Positions 43,721-53,073 are shown, counted from the stretch's first letter. The stretch is 64,000 bases of DNA from Mycetocola_A sp015752285 (GCF_015752285.1 NZ_JADOUY010000005.1:62001-126000), one strand, 5' to 3'. Numbers and translations: made by a program. Notes: generated from the letters alone by a model not told the origin.

Positions 43721-44650
43721 TCAGGCCGTGTTGCCGAGCGCTTTCAGCGCCCGCTCGGCCGCACCGCCGAGCCCGAGCCTCACGGCGATCTGCTGCACCC
43801 GGGCGAGATCGTCAGCAGACAGCGGCCGGATGGTCGCGTCGACCGGGTCGATCGGCAGGGTTCTGACCACTTCGACGACGGTCGGGGCAACCGTCAGGTA
43901 GGCGGAGGCCGCACGGATCTTCGCGCGCACGGATGCTCCAAGCGAGGCATCGGGGTCGTCGGCCGCCGCGACGATTCCGTCGAGGTTGCCGAACGTGCCG
44001 AGCAGGCCTGATGCCGTCTTCTCGCCGACGCCGGGCACACCGGGAAGCCCATCCGATGTGTCTCCGCGCAGCGCGGCGAAGTCGGCGTACTGCCCAGCGG
44101 TGACCCCGTACTTCGCGAGCACGGACTCCTCGGTGAGGACCTCGAGGTTGCTCATGCCCCGTGCCGTGTAGATGACGCGGATGCCGCGGGCGTCGTCGAT
44201 GAGCTGGAACAGGTCGCGGTCGCCTGTGACAACGTCGACGGGGATGTCGGACTGGGAGGCCAGACTCCCGATGACGTCGTCGGCCTCGTGCTGCGCGACG
44301 CCGACGACTGGAATGTGGAAGGCGTCGAGCACCTCACGGATGAGCGGGATCTGGGGGAGAAGAAGATCAGGGGTCTCCTCGACATCCGGACCGCTCGCAA
44401 CGACCTGCTCGACGCGGTGCGCCTTGTAGCTGGGGATGAGGTCGACCCGCCACTGTGGCCTCCAGTCGTCGTCCCAGCAGGCCACGATTTCGGTCGGTTG
44501 GTAGTCGGTGACGAGCCTGGCAATGAAATCCATCAGCCCGCGCACGGCGTTGACGGGAGTGCCGTCCGGGGCCTTCAGCGTGTCAGGCAGGCCGTGGAAC
44601 GCCCGGAAGTACAGGGAGGCGGTGTCGAGGAGCATCCGTCGCTCAGTCAT
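43721..44650 (-). CDS. Stand-alone 5'-3' exonuclease (PolA N-terminal-like)
   Basis: 309 residues. The acidic metal sites of the FEN/5'-nuclease family are visible: LLDTASLYFRAFHGL, ACWDDDWRPQWR with YKAHR, QHEADDVIGSLA, and VVTGDRDLFQLI. The helix-3-turn-helix DNA-binding motif reads DGLPGVPGVGEKTASGLL. It has no polymerase domain. ATG 44650 is used; the upstream frame is open but unrelated. Probably acts in RNA-primer removal or repair. Confidence 0.9.
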   Translation of the reverse strand: MTERRMLLDTASLYFRAFHGLPDTLKAPDGTPVNAVRGLMDFIARLVTDYQPTEIVACWDDDWRPQWRVDLIPSYKAHRVEQVVASGPDVEETPDLLLPQIPLIREVLDAFHIPVVGVAQHEADDVIGSLASQSDIPVDVVTGDRDLFQLIDDARGIRVIYTARGMSNLEVLTEESVLAKYGVTAGQYADFAALRGDTSDGLPGVPGVGEKTASGLLGTFGNLDGIVAAADDPDASLGASVRAKIRAASAYLTVAPTVVEVVRTLPIDPVDATIRPLSADDLARVQQIAVRLGLGGAAERALKALGNTA

Positions 44651-44915
44651 GACTCGATCATGGCACGCCGGCCGCACCCGCACCCTGCTCATGCGCGGTA
44701 CTTCCTGCTCATTCGAGCATGCCACCGGATGAGAGATGCTCATGAGAGCGCCTGCCGGTGAGCGCCGGCGACTCCGGCTTAGGATCGCCGTGGAACAGCT
44801 ATGTAACGCTTCTGTTTCGAGAGTCATCCACAACGTAGTGGCCTTCGTAACATTCGGTAACGTATGCCCATACCCGCCCTCGCGAGTCCCGCAGGGCAGC
44901 ATCCTGGAGGTCACA

Positions 44916-46001
44916 TTGACAATCAATACCCGTAAGGTCGCTTTCGCCGGCCTTGCCACTGCAGGCGTCATCGCCCTGCTCGCCGGCTGTGGACAGGCGC
45001 CGGCCAGCAATGGCGACGCGGCCGAAGAAGCACCCGACTTCCTTCCCTGCATCGTCTCGGACGCCGGTGGGTTCGACGACAAGTCGTTCAACCAGTCCAG
45101 CTACGAGGGAATGGTCGAAGCTGCCGACGAGCTCGGCGTCGAGATGAAGGACGTCCAGTCCGACACCGAAGACGACTACGCCCCGAACATCACGAGCCTC
45201 GTCGACCAGGGCTGTGACCTCATCGCGACGATCGGTTTCGCGCTCGCTGACGCGACCGCCGCTGCTGCCGAAGAGAACCCAGACGTCAACTTCATCATGC
45301 TCGACGACAGCTCGATCGAAGCAGACAACGTCAAGCCGATCATCTATGACACCGCTCAGGCCGCATTCCTCGCCGGCTACGCCGCTGCCGACTACTCGAA
45401 GACCGGCGTCGTCGGCACCTTCGGTGGCATGCAGTTCCCGACGGTCACCATCTTCATGGATGGCTTCGCTGACGGCGTCACCTACTACAACGAGCAGAAG
45501 GACGCCGACGTCAAGGTCGTCGGCTGGGATGTCGCCGGCCAGACCGGTTCGTTCACCGGTGGCTTCGAAGCGAACGACACCGCCAAGCAGCTCGCAACGA
45601 CCCTCATCGGGCAGGACGCCGACGTGCTCCTCCCGGTCGGTGGACCGATCTTCCTCAGCGCCATCGAGGCCATCGCGGACTCCGGCAAAGAGGTCGCAAT
45701 GATCGGTGTCGACGCCGACCTGTACGAGACCGCTGACTCGGGCCAGGAGCTGTTCCTGACCTCGATCCTCAAGCAGATGAAGGCCGGCGTCTACGACGTC
45801 GTCATGGCTGCAGGCAACGACGAGTTCGACGCGACCCCGTACGTGGGTACGCTCGAGAACGACGGTGTCGGGGTTGCCCCGTTCCACGACTTCGAGGACA
45901 TGGTCAACGACACGCTGCAGGCTGAACTCGACGAGATCAAGGCCGGCATCATCGACGGATCCATCGAGGTCACCTCGCCGTCGTCACCCGTCGCTGAGTA
46001 A
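44916..46001 (+). CDS. BMP-family nucleoside-binding lipoprotein
   Basis: Extracellular binding protein of a nucleoside ABC importer, 361 residues. A lipoprotein signal peptide ends in LLAGC (Cys25). The family reads CIVSDAGGFDDKSFNQSSYE, LIATIGFALADAT and YDTAQAAFLAGYAAADYS, which is typical for Bmp/Med/PnrA-like proteins that bind purine nucleosides or guanosine. The start is TTG 44916 with GGAGG five bases upstream; in-frame ATGs further up have no signal. A strong hairpin separates it from the ATPase gene. Confidence 0.9.
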   Translation: MTINTRKVAFAGLATAGVIALLAGCGQAPASNGDAAEEAPDFLPCIVSDAGGFDDKSFNQSSYEGMVEAADELGVEMKDVQSDTEDDYAPNITSLVDQGCDLIATIGFALADATAAAAEENPDVNFIMLDDSSIEADNVKPIIYDTAQAAFLAGYAAADYSKTGVVGTFGGMQFPTVTIFMDGFADGVTYYNEQKDADVKVVGWDVAGQTGSFTGGFEANDTAKQLATTLIGQDADVLLPVGGPIFLSAIEAIADSGKEVAMIGVDADLYETADSGQELFLTSILKQMKAGVYDVVMAAGNDEFDATPYVGTLENDGVGVAPFHDFEDMVNDTLQAELDEIKAGIIDGSIEVTSPSSPVAE

Positions 46002-46030
46002 CATCACTCACGTCAACCCGTAAACGGATC

Positions 46031-46058
46031 GGGGAGACCAGCTTCGGCTGGTCTCCCC
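46031..46058 (+). terminator. TTCG-capped hairpin between bmp gene and ABC genes
   Basis: Perfect 12-bp stem GGGGAGACCAGC / GCTGGTCTCCCC closed by TTCG, 30 bp past the lipoprotein stop. No T-run follows, so it may act as an RNA-stabilising or partial-termination hairpin raising the level of binding protein over the membrane subunits. Confidence 0.75.
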
Positions 46059-46084
46059 GAACTGTTGGAACGTAGGATTCACCC

Positions 46085-47599
46085 ATGAAGCTCGAACTCC
46101 GCGGCATCACCAAACGATTCGGTTCTCTGGTCGCCAACGACCACATCGACCTCACCGTTCAGCCCGGCGAGATCCACTGCCTGCTCGGAGAGAACGGGGC
46201 AGGCAAATCGACGTTGATGAACGTCCTCTACGGTCTCTACCAGGCCGAGGAGGGTGATGTTCTGCTCGACGACGTCGTCCAGCGCTTCGCAGGACCCGGC
46301 GACGCCATGCGCGCCGGCATCGGCATGGTGCACCAGCACTTCATGCTCATCCCCGTCTTCAGCGTCGCCGAGAACGTCATGCTCGGTCACGAAGAAACAT
46401 CGTTCGCCGGTCGGCTCGACCTCGACGCGGCTCGCGCAAAGGTGCGCGAGATCTCGGCTCGGTTCGGTTTTCATGTCGACCCGGACGCCCTCGTCGGCGA
46501 CCTGCCCGTCGGCATCCAGCAGCGCGTCGAAATCATCAAGGCTCTCTCACGGGATGCCCGTGTCCTCGTGTTCGATGAGCCGACCGCGGTGCTCACGCCG
46601 CAGGAGACCGACGAGCTCATGGTGATCATGCGCCAGCTCAAGGCCGAGGGCACGTCGATCGTCTTCATCACCCACAAGCTGCGCGAGGTGAGGGAGGTCG
46701 CCGACCGGATCACCGTCATCCGACTCGGCAAGGTCGTCGGGGAAGCGTCGCCGACGGCATCCAACTCGGAACTCGCTGCCCTCATGGTCGGCCGAGCCGT
46801 CGAACTCACCGTGAACAAGGACGTCGCCGTTCCCGGAGAGCCCAGCCTCGTCGTTCGGAATCTCGACGTGGTCGACCCGCTCGGCCTCAAAGTGGTCAAC
46901 AACGTCAGTTTCGACGTGCGCGCGGGTGAGATCCTCGCGATCGCCGGCGTGCAGGGCAACGGGCAGACCGAGCTCACCGAGGCGATCCTCGGTCTGCAGC
47001 CGCGTGTCAGCGGCGAGATCACCCTGAACGGCGAACACCTCACCGGGCTCAGCGTGCGCAAGATTCTTCACGCGGGAGTCGGGTTCGTGCCCGAGGACCG
47101 CACAGAAGACGGACTCGTCGGCGACTTCACGATTGCCGAGAACCTCATGCTCGACCGGTCTGACCAGGCCCCGTTCGTTCGGAACGGCAACCTCCAACTG
47201 GGGTTCCTCGCCGAGTTCGCACAGGAGAAGAAGGACGAGTTCGACATCAGGGCCGAGTCGATCTCGAGCCGGGCCGGACAACTCTCAGGTGGTAACCAGC
47301 AGAAGGTCGTTCTCGCACGGGAGTTGAGCCGCGAGCTCAAGCTCTTCGTCGCGTCGCAGCCCACTCGGGGCATCGACGTCGGATCGATCGAATTCGTACA
47401 CAAAAGGATGGTCGCGACCCGGGATGCAGGTATCCCGGTCGTCGTCGTCTCGACCGAGCTCGATGAAGTCGTCGCGCTCGCAGACAGGATTGCAGTGATG
47501 TACAGAGGATCCATCGTCGGAATCGTCCCGGGGGACACCCCTCGAGACGTGCTCGGCCTCATGATGGCCGGCGAGACCCCGAGCGGAGTCGCCGCGTGA
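46085..47599 (+). CDS. Nucleoside ABC importer, ATP-binding protein (two ATPase domains)
   Basis: 504 residues, a tandem ATPase as in RbsA/YufO. Domain one has Walker A GENGAGKSTLMNVLYG, VHQHFMLIP Q-loop and LPVGIQQRVEIIKALSRDAR then VLVFDEPTAVLT. Domain two has a degenerate Walker A (GVQGNGQTELTEAI lacking Lys), LSGGNQQKVVLAREL signature and LFVASQPTRGIDVG. Such asymmetry is usual for the family. It starts at ATG 46085 and ends in an overlap with the first permease gene (GTGA). Confidence 0.93.
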   Translation: MKLELRGITKRFGSLVANDHIDLTVQPGEIHCLLGENGAGKSTLMNVLYGLYQAEEGDVLLDDVVQRFAGPGDAMRAGIGMVHQHFMLIPVFSVAENVMLGHEETSFAGRLDLDAARAKVREISARFGFHVDPDALVGDLPVGIQQRVEIIKALSRDARVLVFDEPTAVLTPQETDELMVIMRQLKAEGTSIVFITHKLREVREVADRITVIRLGKVVGEASPTASNSELAALMVGRAVELTVNKDVAVPGEPSLVVRNLDVVDPLGLKVVNNVSFDVRAGEILAIAGVQGNGQTELTEAILGLQPRVSGEITLNGEHLTGLSVRKILHAGVGFVPEDRTEDGLVGDFTIAENLMLDRSDQAPFVRNGNLQLGFLAEFAQEKKDEFDIRAESISSRAGQLSGGNQQKVVLARELSRELKLFVASQPTRGIDVGSIEFVHKRMVATRDAGIPVVVVSTELDEVVALADRIAVMYRGSIVGIVPGDTPRDVLGLMMAGETPSGVAA

Positions 47600-48867
47600 G
47601 CGACACCACAGCGACGACCGTTCCTGCCAACGAGCCGAAGCGGGCGCCCGAGCAGGAGGAGACGCCCCGCGGCAACCAGATCATCTCCGACATCCTCAAC
47701 GGCAACTTCATCATCTCGATCCTCGCGGTGATCTTCGCCCTGCTGATCGGCGCCGTTCTCATCGCGGTTACGAATGAAGACGTGCAGGAGGCATCCGGAT
47801 ACTTCTTCGCGGCGCCTGGCGACACGCTTGCCGCGATCTGGAACGCGGTGTCTGGAGCATACGGCGCACTGTTCCAGGGTTCCGTTTACAACTTCAGGCG
47901 CGACAACGTCCTCGACGCGATCAAACCGCTGACCGAAACGCTCACCTTCGCCACCCCGTTGATCGCGGCGGCCCTCGGTATCGGGATCGCATTCCGGGTC
48001 GGCCTGTTCAACATCGGTGGCCGCGGCCAGATGCTCATCGCCGCCGCGTGCGCCGGCTGGGTCGGCTTCTCCTTCGAACTGCCATGGGGCGTGCACCTCG
48101 TCGTCGCGCTGGTCGCCGGAATCATCGGCGGTGCTCTCTGGGGCGGCCTCGTCGGGCTGCTCAAGGCGCGCACAGGCGCGCACGAGGTCATCCTGACGAT
48201 CATGCTCAACTACGTGGCGTTCTACCTCATCTCATGGATGCTTCGGACACCCGGCCTCCTGCAGGCGCCCGGCTCGGTCAACCCGAAATCGCCGGCCATG
48301 CTGGAGACCGCCGTCCTGCCCGACATCCTCGGCCCGCGGTACAACCTCCACCTCGGGTTCCTCCTCGTCATCGCCGCCACCTTCTTCGCCTGGTGGCTGC
48401 TCAACCGGTCGAGTCTCGGCTTCCAGTTCCGTGCTGTCGGGGCGAACCCCAATGCGGCCCGGGTGGCCGGAATCAACGTGAAGAACACCTACGTCTACGC
48501 GATGCTCATCTCCGGTGGGCTGGTCGGACTCGCCGGAGTGATGCAGGTTCTCGGAACAGTGACGACCGGCTTCTCCGCCGGAATCGACGCCGGAATCGGG
48601 TTCGACGCCATCACCGTTGCGCTGCTCGGTCGCAGCAAGCCGTGGGGCATCTTCGCCGCAGGCGTGCTGTTCGGGGCTTTCAAGGCCGGTGGCTTCGCCA
48701 TGCAGGCTGCTGAAGGCATCCCGATCGACATCGTCACCGTCGTGCAGTCCCTCATCGTCCTCTTCATCGCAGCGCCGCCGCTCATCCGCGCCGTATTCTT
48801 CCTGCCGAAGCAGGGCAGAACCCGCAGACTGCTGCCCACGGTTTCGAAGGAGGTGGCGGCGAAATGA
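47596..48867 (+). CDS. Nucleoside ABC importer permease 1
   Basis: 423 residues of the BPD_transp_2 (ribose/nucleoside) family with about nine membrane spans. Signatures: FRVGLFNIGGRGQMLIAAA, ARTGAHEVILTIMLNYVAFYL and FRAVGANPNAARVAGINVK. It begins with GTG 47596, overlapping the ATPase stop by 4 bp, and its own stop overlaps the second permease start by 4 bp. NupP-like. Confidence 0.92.
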   Translation: MSDTTATTVPANEPKRAPEQEETPRGNQIISDILNGNFIISILAVIFALLIGAVLIAVTNEDVQEASGYFFAAPGDTLAAIWNAVSGAYGALFQGSVYNFRRDNVLDAIKPLTETLTFATPLIAAALGIGIAFRVGLFNIGGRGQMLIAAACAGWVGFSFELPWGVHLVVALVAGIIGGALWGGLVGLLKARTGAHEVILTIMLNYVAFYLISWMLRTPGLLQAPGSVNPKSPAMLETAVLPDILGPRYNLHLGFLLVIAATFFAWWLLNRSSLGFQFRAVGANPNAARVAGINVKNTYVYAMLISGGLVGLAGVMQVLGTVTTGFSAGIDAGIGFDAITVALLGRSKPWGIFAAGVLFGAFKAGGFAMQAAEGIPIDIVTVVQSLIVLFIAAPPLIRAVFFLPKQGRTRRLLPTVSKEVAAK

Positions 48868-50147
48868 CCACCACCGCTCCCGCAGCCGAGTCCATTTCGG
48901 CCAGCCTCGAATCGGCGACGATCAAGAGCTGGAAGGCTCCGATCGCGTATGCGATCTTCTCGGCCATCGCCATCATCCTCTTCGTCGTCAACGGCCGGGA
49001 CGGCATCAGCCGGTTCCGACTCTCCAACGACGCGGACGTCGTCCAGCTCCCGCCGATCGACAACCCCACCCGTCTCACCTGCGTCGTCGTCGTCGCGCTG
49101 CTCCTTGCCATCACCGCATACGCCACCTGGCTGGCGAGCAGGGCGAAGCGCATCCCTCTCTGGCTGACGATCCTCTTCGCCATCGCTTTCATGTGGGGAT
49201 TCCTCACCTGGGCGGCCGCAGGCGAGACGATCCCGATCACAGGTCTGCTGCTCGGCACCGTTGCGCTCAGCGCCCCGTTGATCTTCGGGTCACTCGGCGG
49301 AGTGATCTCGGAGCGGGTCGGTGTGGTGAACGTCGCGATCGAGGGCCAGCTCCTCGCCGGAGCGTTCCTCTCCGCCTTCGTCGCTTCGCTGACGGGCAAT
49401 CCCTGGGTCGGTCTCCTCGCTGCCATGGTCGCCGGTGTGCTGGTGAGCTTCCTGCTCGCGGTCTTCTCGATCAAGTACATCGTCGACCAGGTGATCGTCG
49501 GTGTCGTGCTCAACGTGCTCGTCGCCGGGCTGACGAGCTTCCTCTACACCACCGTGCTGACCACCAACACACCGTTGTTCAACGCGCCGCCCCGCTTCCC
49601 GCGGATCAGCATCCCGTTCCTCAGCGAGATCCCGATCCTCGGGCCGGTGCTCTTCCGGCAGACGATCATCATCTACTTCATGTACGTGGCGGTCTTCGTG
49701 GTGTGGTGGGCGCTGTTCCACACCAAGTGGGGGCTTCGTCTCCGCGCCGTCGGTGAGCACCCGCAGGCGGCAGACACCGTCGGCATCCGGGTCAACGCCA
49801 CGCGGTTCTGGAACGTGGCCATCGCCGGTGCGATCGCCGGATTCGGTGGCGCGTACTTCACGCTCGGTTCCGTCGGTGGCTTCACCAAGGAAATGACGGC
49901 AGGAGCCGGCTTCATCGCATTGGCCGCTGTCATCTTCGGCCGGTGGGATCCGATCCGTGCCACTCTCGCCGCGTTGCTCTTCGGGTTCGCCACGAACCTG
50001 CAGAACGTCCTCGGGGCGATCGGGTCGGGGGTGCCGAGCGAGTTCCTGCTGATGCTTCCGTATGTGGTGACCATCTTCGCCGTTGCAGGGCTGGTCGGCT
50101 ACGCGCGCGGGCCTGCGGCATCCGGCAAACCGTACATCAAGTCTTAG
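48864..50147 (+). CDS. Nucleoside ABC importer permease 2
   Basis: 427 residues, BPD_transp_2 family, about ten spans. Signatures: SERVGVVNVAIEGQLLAGAF, IKYIVDQVIVGVVLNVLVAG and LRLRAVGEHPQAADTVGIRV. It overlaps permease 1 by 4 bp and is followed within 11 bp by cytidine deaminase, so nucleosides enter and are metabolised from one transcript. NupQ-like. Confidence 0.92.
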   Translation: MTTTAPAAESISASLESATIKSWKAPIAYAIFSAIAIILFVVNGRDGISRFRLSNDADVVQLPPIDNPTRLTCVVVVALLLAITAYATWLASRAKRIPLWLTILFAIAFMWGFLTWAAAGETIPITGLLLGTVALSAPLIFGSLGGVISERVGVVNVAIEGQLLAGAFLSAFVASLTGNPWVGLLAAMVAGVLVSFLLAVFSIKYIVDQVIVGVVLNVLVAGLTSFLYTTVLTTNTPLFNAPPRFPRISIPFLSEIPILGPVLFRQTIIIYFMYVAVFVVWWALFHTKWGLRLRAVGEHPQAADTVGIRVNATRFWNVAIAGAIAGFGGAYFTLGSVGGFTKEMTAGAGFIALAAVIFGRWDPIRATLAALLFGFATNLQNVLGAIGSGVPSEFLLMLPYVVTIFAVAGLVGYARGPAASGKPYIKS

Positions 50148-50158
50148 GGGCAGTGACC

Positions 50159-50584
50159 ATGAGTGATTCGATCGACTGGGGTGCGCTTCGCGAAGCGGCG
50201 ACGGATGCCATGGCGAAGGCGTACGTTCCCTACTCGAAGTTCCCCGTCGGTGTGGCCGCCATCGTCACCGACGGTCGCATCATCGCCGGGTGCAATGTCG
50301 AGAACGCCAGCTACGGCCTCACGTTGTGCGCTGAGTGCGCGCTGGTGTCGACGCTGCACATGACCGGTGGAGGGCAACTCGTGGCGTTCACCTGCGTCGA
50401 CGGCGACGGCAACACGCTCATGCCGTGTGGTCGCTGCCGCCAGCTGCTCTTCGAGCACGCGGTGCCGGGGATGCTCCTCGAGACCGTGTCCGGCATCCGG
50501 ACGATCGACGAGGTTCTCCCGGACGCCTTCGGCCCTCGCACCCTCAACGACTACGCAGGAGTTCCAACCGATGATCGCAACTGA
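50159..50584 (+). CDS. cdd: Cytidine deaminase
   Basis: Deaminates cytidine and deoxycytidine to uridine/deoxyuridine; 141 residues, homotetrameric type. The zinc site is C57-A-E59 (catalytic Glu) with PCGRCRQ (C90, C93), and NVENASYGLTLCAE is the family signature. ATG 50159 is used; an in-frame GTG two codons earlier is possible. It overlaps deoA by 14 bp. Confidence 0.96.
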   Translation: MSDSIDWGALREAATDAMAKAYVPYSKFPVGVAAIVTDGRIIAGCNVENASYGLTLCAECALVSTLHMTGGGQLVAFTCVDGDGNTLMPCGRCRQLLFEHAVPGMLLETVSGIRTIDEVLPDAFGPRTLNDYAGVPTDDRN

Positions 50585-51878
50585 CGCCGCTCTCGAACCA
50601 TTCGACGCGGTCGACCTGATCCGCACCAAGCGCGACAGGGGCGAACTCGGCACCGACGAGATCAACTGGCTCATCGACGCATACACGCGCGAGTATGTGG
50701 GCAACGAGCAAATGGCGGCGCTGGCCATGGCCATTCTGCTCAACGGCATGAGCCGGCGCGAGATCCGCGACATGACGCTCGCCATGATCGCATCGGGCGA
50801 GACCATGGACTTCTCCACGCTCGGCAAGACCACGGTGGACAAGCACTCGACCGGTGGCGTCGGTGACAAGATCACCCTCCCGCTCATGCCTCTCGTGGCA
50901 TCTTTCGGTGTCGCCGTTCCGCAACTCTCGGGTCGCGGGCTCGGTCACACCGGCGGCACGCTCGACAAGCTCGAGTCGATCCCCGGTTGGAAGGCCGACC
51001 TGACGAACGAGGAGATGTTCGACATCCTGCGCGACGTCGGCGGGGTCATCTGCGCTGCAGGGGCCGGGCTGGCGCCGGCGGACAAACGACTGTATGCCCT
51101 GCGGGACATCACCGGAACAGTCGAAGCCATCCCGCTCATCGCCTCCTCGATCATGTCGAAGAAGATCGCAGAGGGCACCAGCGCTCTCGTGCTCGACGTC
51201 AAGTTCGGCTCGGGGGCGTTCATGCAGGACTACGCGAAGGCCGAAGAACTCGCACGCACGATGGTGTCGCTCGGTCAGGACGCAGGTGTGAAAACCTCTG
51301 CACTGCTCACCAACATGAGCGTGCCGCTCGGCCTCGCAATCGGCAACGCCAACGAGGTGCGTGAGTCGGTGGAGGTGCTCGCGGGTGGCGGACCCTCAGA
51401 CGTCGTAGAACTGACGATCGCGCTCGCCCGCGAAATGCTCACCCTCGCCGGCCAGCCGGATGCCGACGTCGAGGCTGCGCTGGCCGACGGACGTGCGATG
51501 GACACCTGGCGTCGCTCGATCCGGGCCCAGGGTGGAGACCCGGATGCCGTTCTGCCGGTTGCGCGCGAGACGCACACCGTGACGGCATCCGACGATGGCG
51601 TCCTCGTGCGCCAGGATGCTTTGCCGTTCGGGATCGCCGCGTGGCGACTCGGGGCCGGGCGGGCCAGGGCGCAGGACCCGGTTCTGCACGCCTCTGGTGT
51701 CGACCTGCACGTGAAGCCGGGCGACACCGTGCGCGCAGGAGACCCGCTGTTCACCTTGTCAGCCGACGACGCTGGACGATTCCCGCGTGCTCTCGAGGCG
51801 ATCGAGGGTGCATACGAGTTCGCTGCCCCTGGCACGGCGTTCACACCGGAGCCGCTGGTGCGCGCCCGCGTGCAGTAG
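50571..51878 (+). CDS. deoA: Thymidine / pyrimidine-nucleoside phosphorylase
   Basis: Phosphorolyses pyrimidine nucleosides to base plus (deoxy)ribose 1-phosphate, 435 residues. Signatures: TVDKHSTGGVGDKITLPLMP, GRGLGHTGGTLDKLESIPG, SSIMSKKIAEG and VLDVKFGSGAFM. ATG 50571 lies inside the end of cdd and is preceded by AGGAG at 50557-50561. It is last in the importer operon, which ends at palindrome B2. Confidence 0.95.
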   Translation: MIATDAALEPFDAVDLIRTKRDRGELGTDEINWLIDAYTREYVGNEQMAALAMAILLNGMSRREIRDMTLAMIASGETMDFSTLGKTTVDKHSTGGVGDKITLPLMPLVASFGVAVPQLSGRGLGHTGGTLDKLESIPGWKADLTNEEMFDILRDVGGVICAAGAGLAPADKRLYALRDITGTVEAIPLIASSIMSKKIAEGTSALVLDVKFGSGAFMQDYAKAEELARTMVSLGQDAGVKTSALLTNMSVPLGLAIGNANEVRESVEVLAGGGPSDVVELTIALAREMLTLAGQPDADVEAALADGRAMDTWRRSIRAQGGDPDAVLPVARETHTVTASDDGVLVRQDALPFGIAAWRLGAGRARAQDPVLHASGVDLHVKPGDTVRAGDPLFTLSADDAGRFPRALEAIEGAYEFAAPGTAFTPEPLVRARVQ

Positions 51879-51897
51879 CGCGCGCCGCTTCACTTCG

Positions 51898-51959
51898 GTG
51901 AGTTGCCACAATTGGTCGTTCATGTCGACGCCCGACGACGATTCGTGGCAACTCACGCC
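51898..51959. repeat. Palindrome family B, copy B2
   Basis: Inverted repeat between deoA and the converging nuclease-like gene: left arm GGTGAGTTGCCACAATTGGT then CGTTC; right arm GACGACGATTCGTGGCAACT then CACGCC. The outer GTGAGTTGCCAC words pair exactly. It lies 18 bp beyond the nuclease-like stop at 51978. Confidence 0.85.
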
Positions 51960-51977
51960 CGTTGCTGAGGCTGGACG

Positions 51978-52859
51978 TCACGCCCCAGCCACCCAGCCGC
52001 GCGAACGAAGTCGCCGTTCGACGCTCGAGATGACGCCAGTCATATCGGCGGTGTCGTCGCCGGTGAAGAAGATCGTGCTCCAGCCTTCGTCCACGGCGTC
52101 ATTGCCGCGTTTGACGTCGCGCCGCCACTGTGCCCGATTTTCCCGGTGATGGTCGCCCTGATACTCCAGCCCGACACGAAACCGCGGGTAGGCCAGGTCG
52201 ATCTCGTCAGAGCGATGGCTCAGAAACAAATGAACCTCGAAGTTCGGGATCGGGTCGGGCAGAGCGCTCGCAACCAGAGCCACACGCACGAGGGACTCAG
52301 GGCGCGACCGTGAACGCGAACTGAGCGCTTCGACGGCGTCGCGTAGACGTACTCTTCCCCGTCGCGAGGGATGGCCGGCCACTGCGGCTTGCAGCCGCTC
52401 CGCTGTCGTGAGTGGTGCCTTCCAGCAGAGAAGGTAGTCGCCGGCGGCGACCAGATCAGAGAAATCGAGTATCGCGGCGAGATCACACCAGGTGCGCTCC
52501 GGACTTGTGACAGGTACCCCCGCCAGCTCGTCGACCTCATCCGCCCGCAGGAGGGAAGAATGTCCGACCGTTCCGCGATACCGGAGCGCACGAGCTGGCG
52601 CTGGCGACGTGACGTGGATGGGACCGCCCTCATGCTGCCGCGGGAGCGGGATGCCGTACAACCGGGCAGCTGTCGTGTGGCTGAACGCGCATCCCAGCGG
52701 CATCCGCGTTGCCAGTGAGGAGCAGAGAAGGGTGAGGTGATCCGCTGCGCCAGGCGCGCTCCGCGTCCCGAAGAACAGGGTGCCGAAAGCAGGGTTGCGC
52801 AACTGCCGGGCTGTGATGCCGTTTCTGCTCGCAGCCGCCACCGAGAAGGTCTGTGGCAT
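51978..52859 (-). CDS. DUF559-type endonuclease-domain protein, flanked by family B palindromes
   Basis: 293 residues from ATG 52859 (a GTG ten codons earlier, at 52889, is an alternative). The N-terminal part resembles AbiEi-type domains seen with DUF559 (ASRNGITARQLRN ... FFGTR), with a middle region RTWCDLAAILDFSDLVAAGD and a C-terminal Vsr-like nuclease fold. In the latter RSRPESLVRVALVASALP gives the helix with Glu, SDEIDLAYPRFRVGLEYQG the D...E-x-x core, and HHRENRAQWRRDVKRGNDAV the helical segment common in DUF559. The stop is 18 bp from palindrome B2 and the start about 150 bp from B3. It shares architecture and length, but little sequence, with the gene at 7729-8610. It interrupts the nucleoside cluster between deoA and the nucleoside hydrolase. 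Confidence 0.75.
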   Translation of the reverse strand: MPQTFSVAAASRNGITARQLRNPAFGTLFFGTRSAPGAADHLTLLCSSLATRMPLGCAFSHTTAARLYGIPLPRQHEGGPIHVTSPAPARALRYRGTVGHSSLLRADEVDELAGVPVTSPERTWCDLAAILDFSDLVAAGDYLLCWKAPLTTAERLQAAVAGHPSRRGRVRLRDAVEALSSRSRSRPESLVRVALVASALPDPIPNFEVHLFLSHRSDEIDLAYPRFRVGLEYQGDHHRENRAQWRRDVKRGNDAVDEGWSTIFFTGDDTADMTGVISSVERRLRSRGWVAGA

Positions 52860-53011
52860 CGTTGCCGGGAGGGGCTTTCGGAAGGTCACCGACTCATCCT
52901 GGGCCTGGCCGCAGGAGCGCTGCGGGTGTGGGTGGTCTCGGTGGGAAGTACAGCTTCTTCGGCCAGCTGTGGAGAACGCGCCCACCGACTCGCTGTACAA
53001 CGAACGCTCCC

Positions 53012-53073
53012 GTGCTGAGTTGCCACGATTCGTCGCTGGGCGAGCGAACGAACGACGATTTGCGGCAAGTCAG
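53012..53073. repeat. Palindrome family B, copy B3
   Basis: Left arm GCTGAGTTGCCACGATTCGT then CGCTGGGCG; right arm CGAACGAACGACGATTTGCG then GCAAGTCAGG. It lies between the upstream side of the nuclease-like gene and the 3' end of the nucleoside hydrolase gene. Together with B2 it brackets the nuclease-like gene. Confidence 0.85.
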
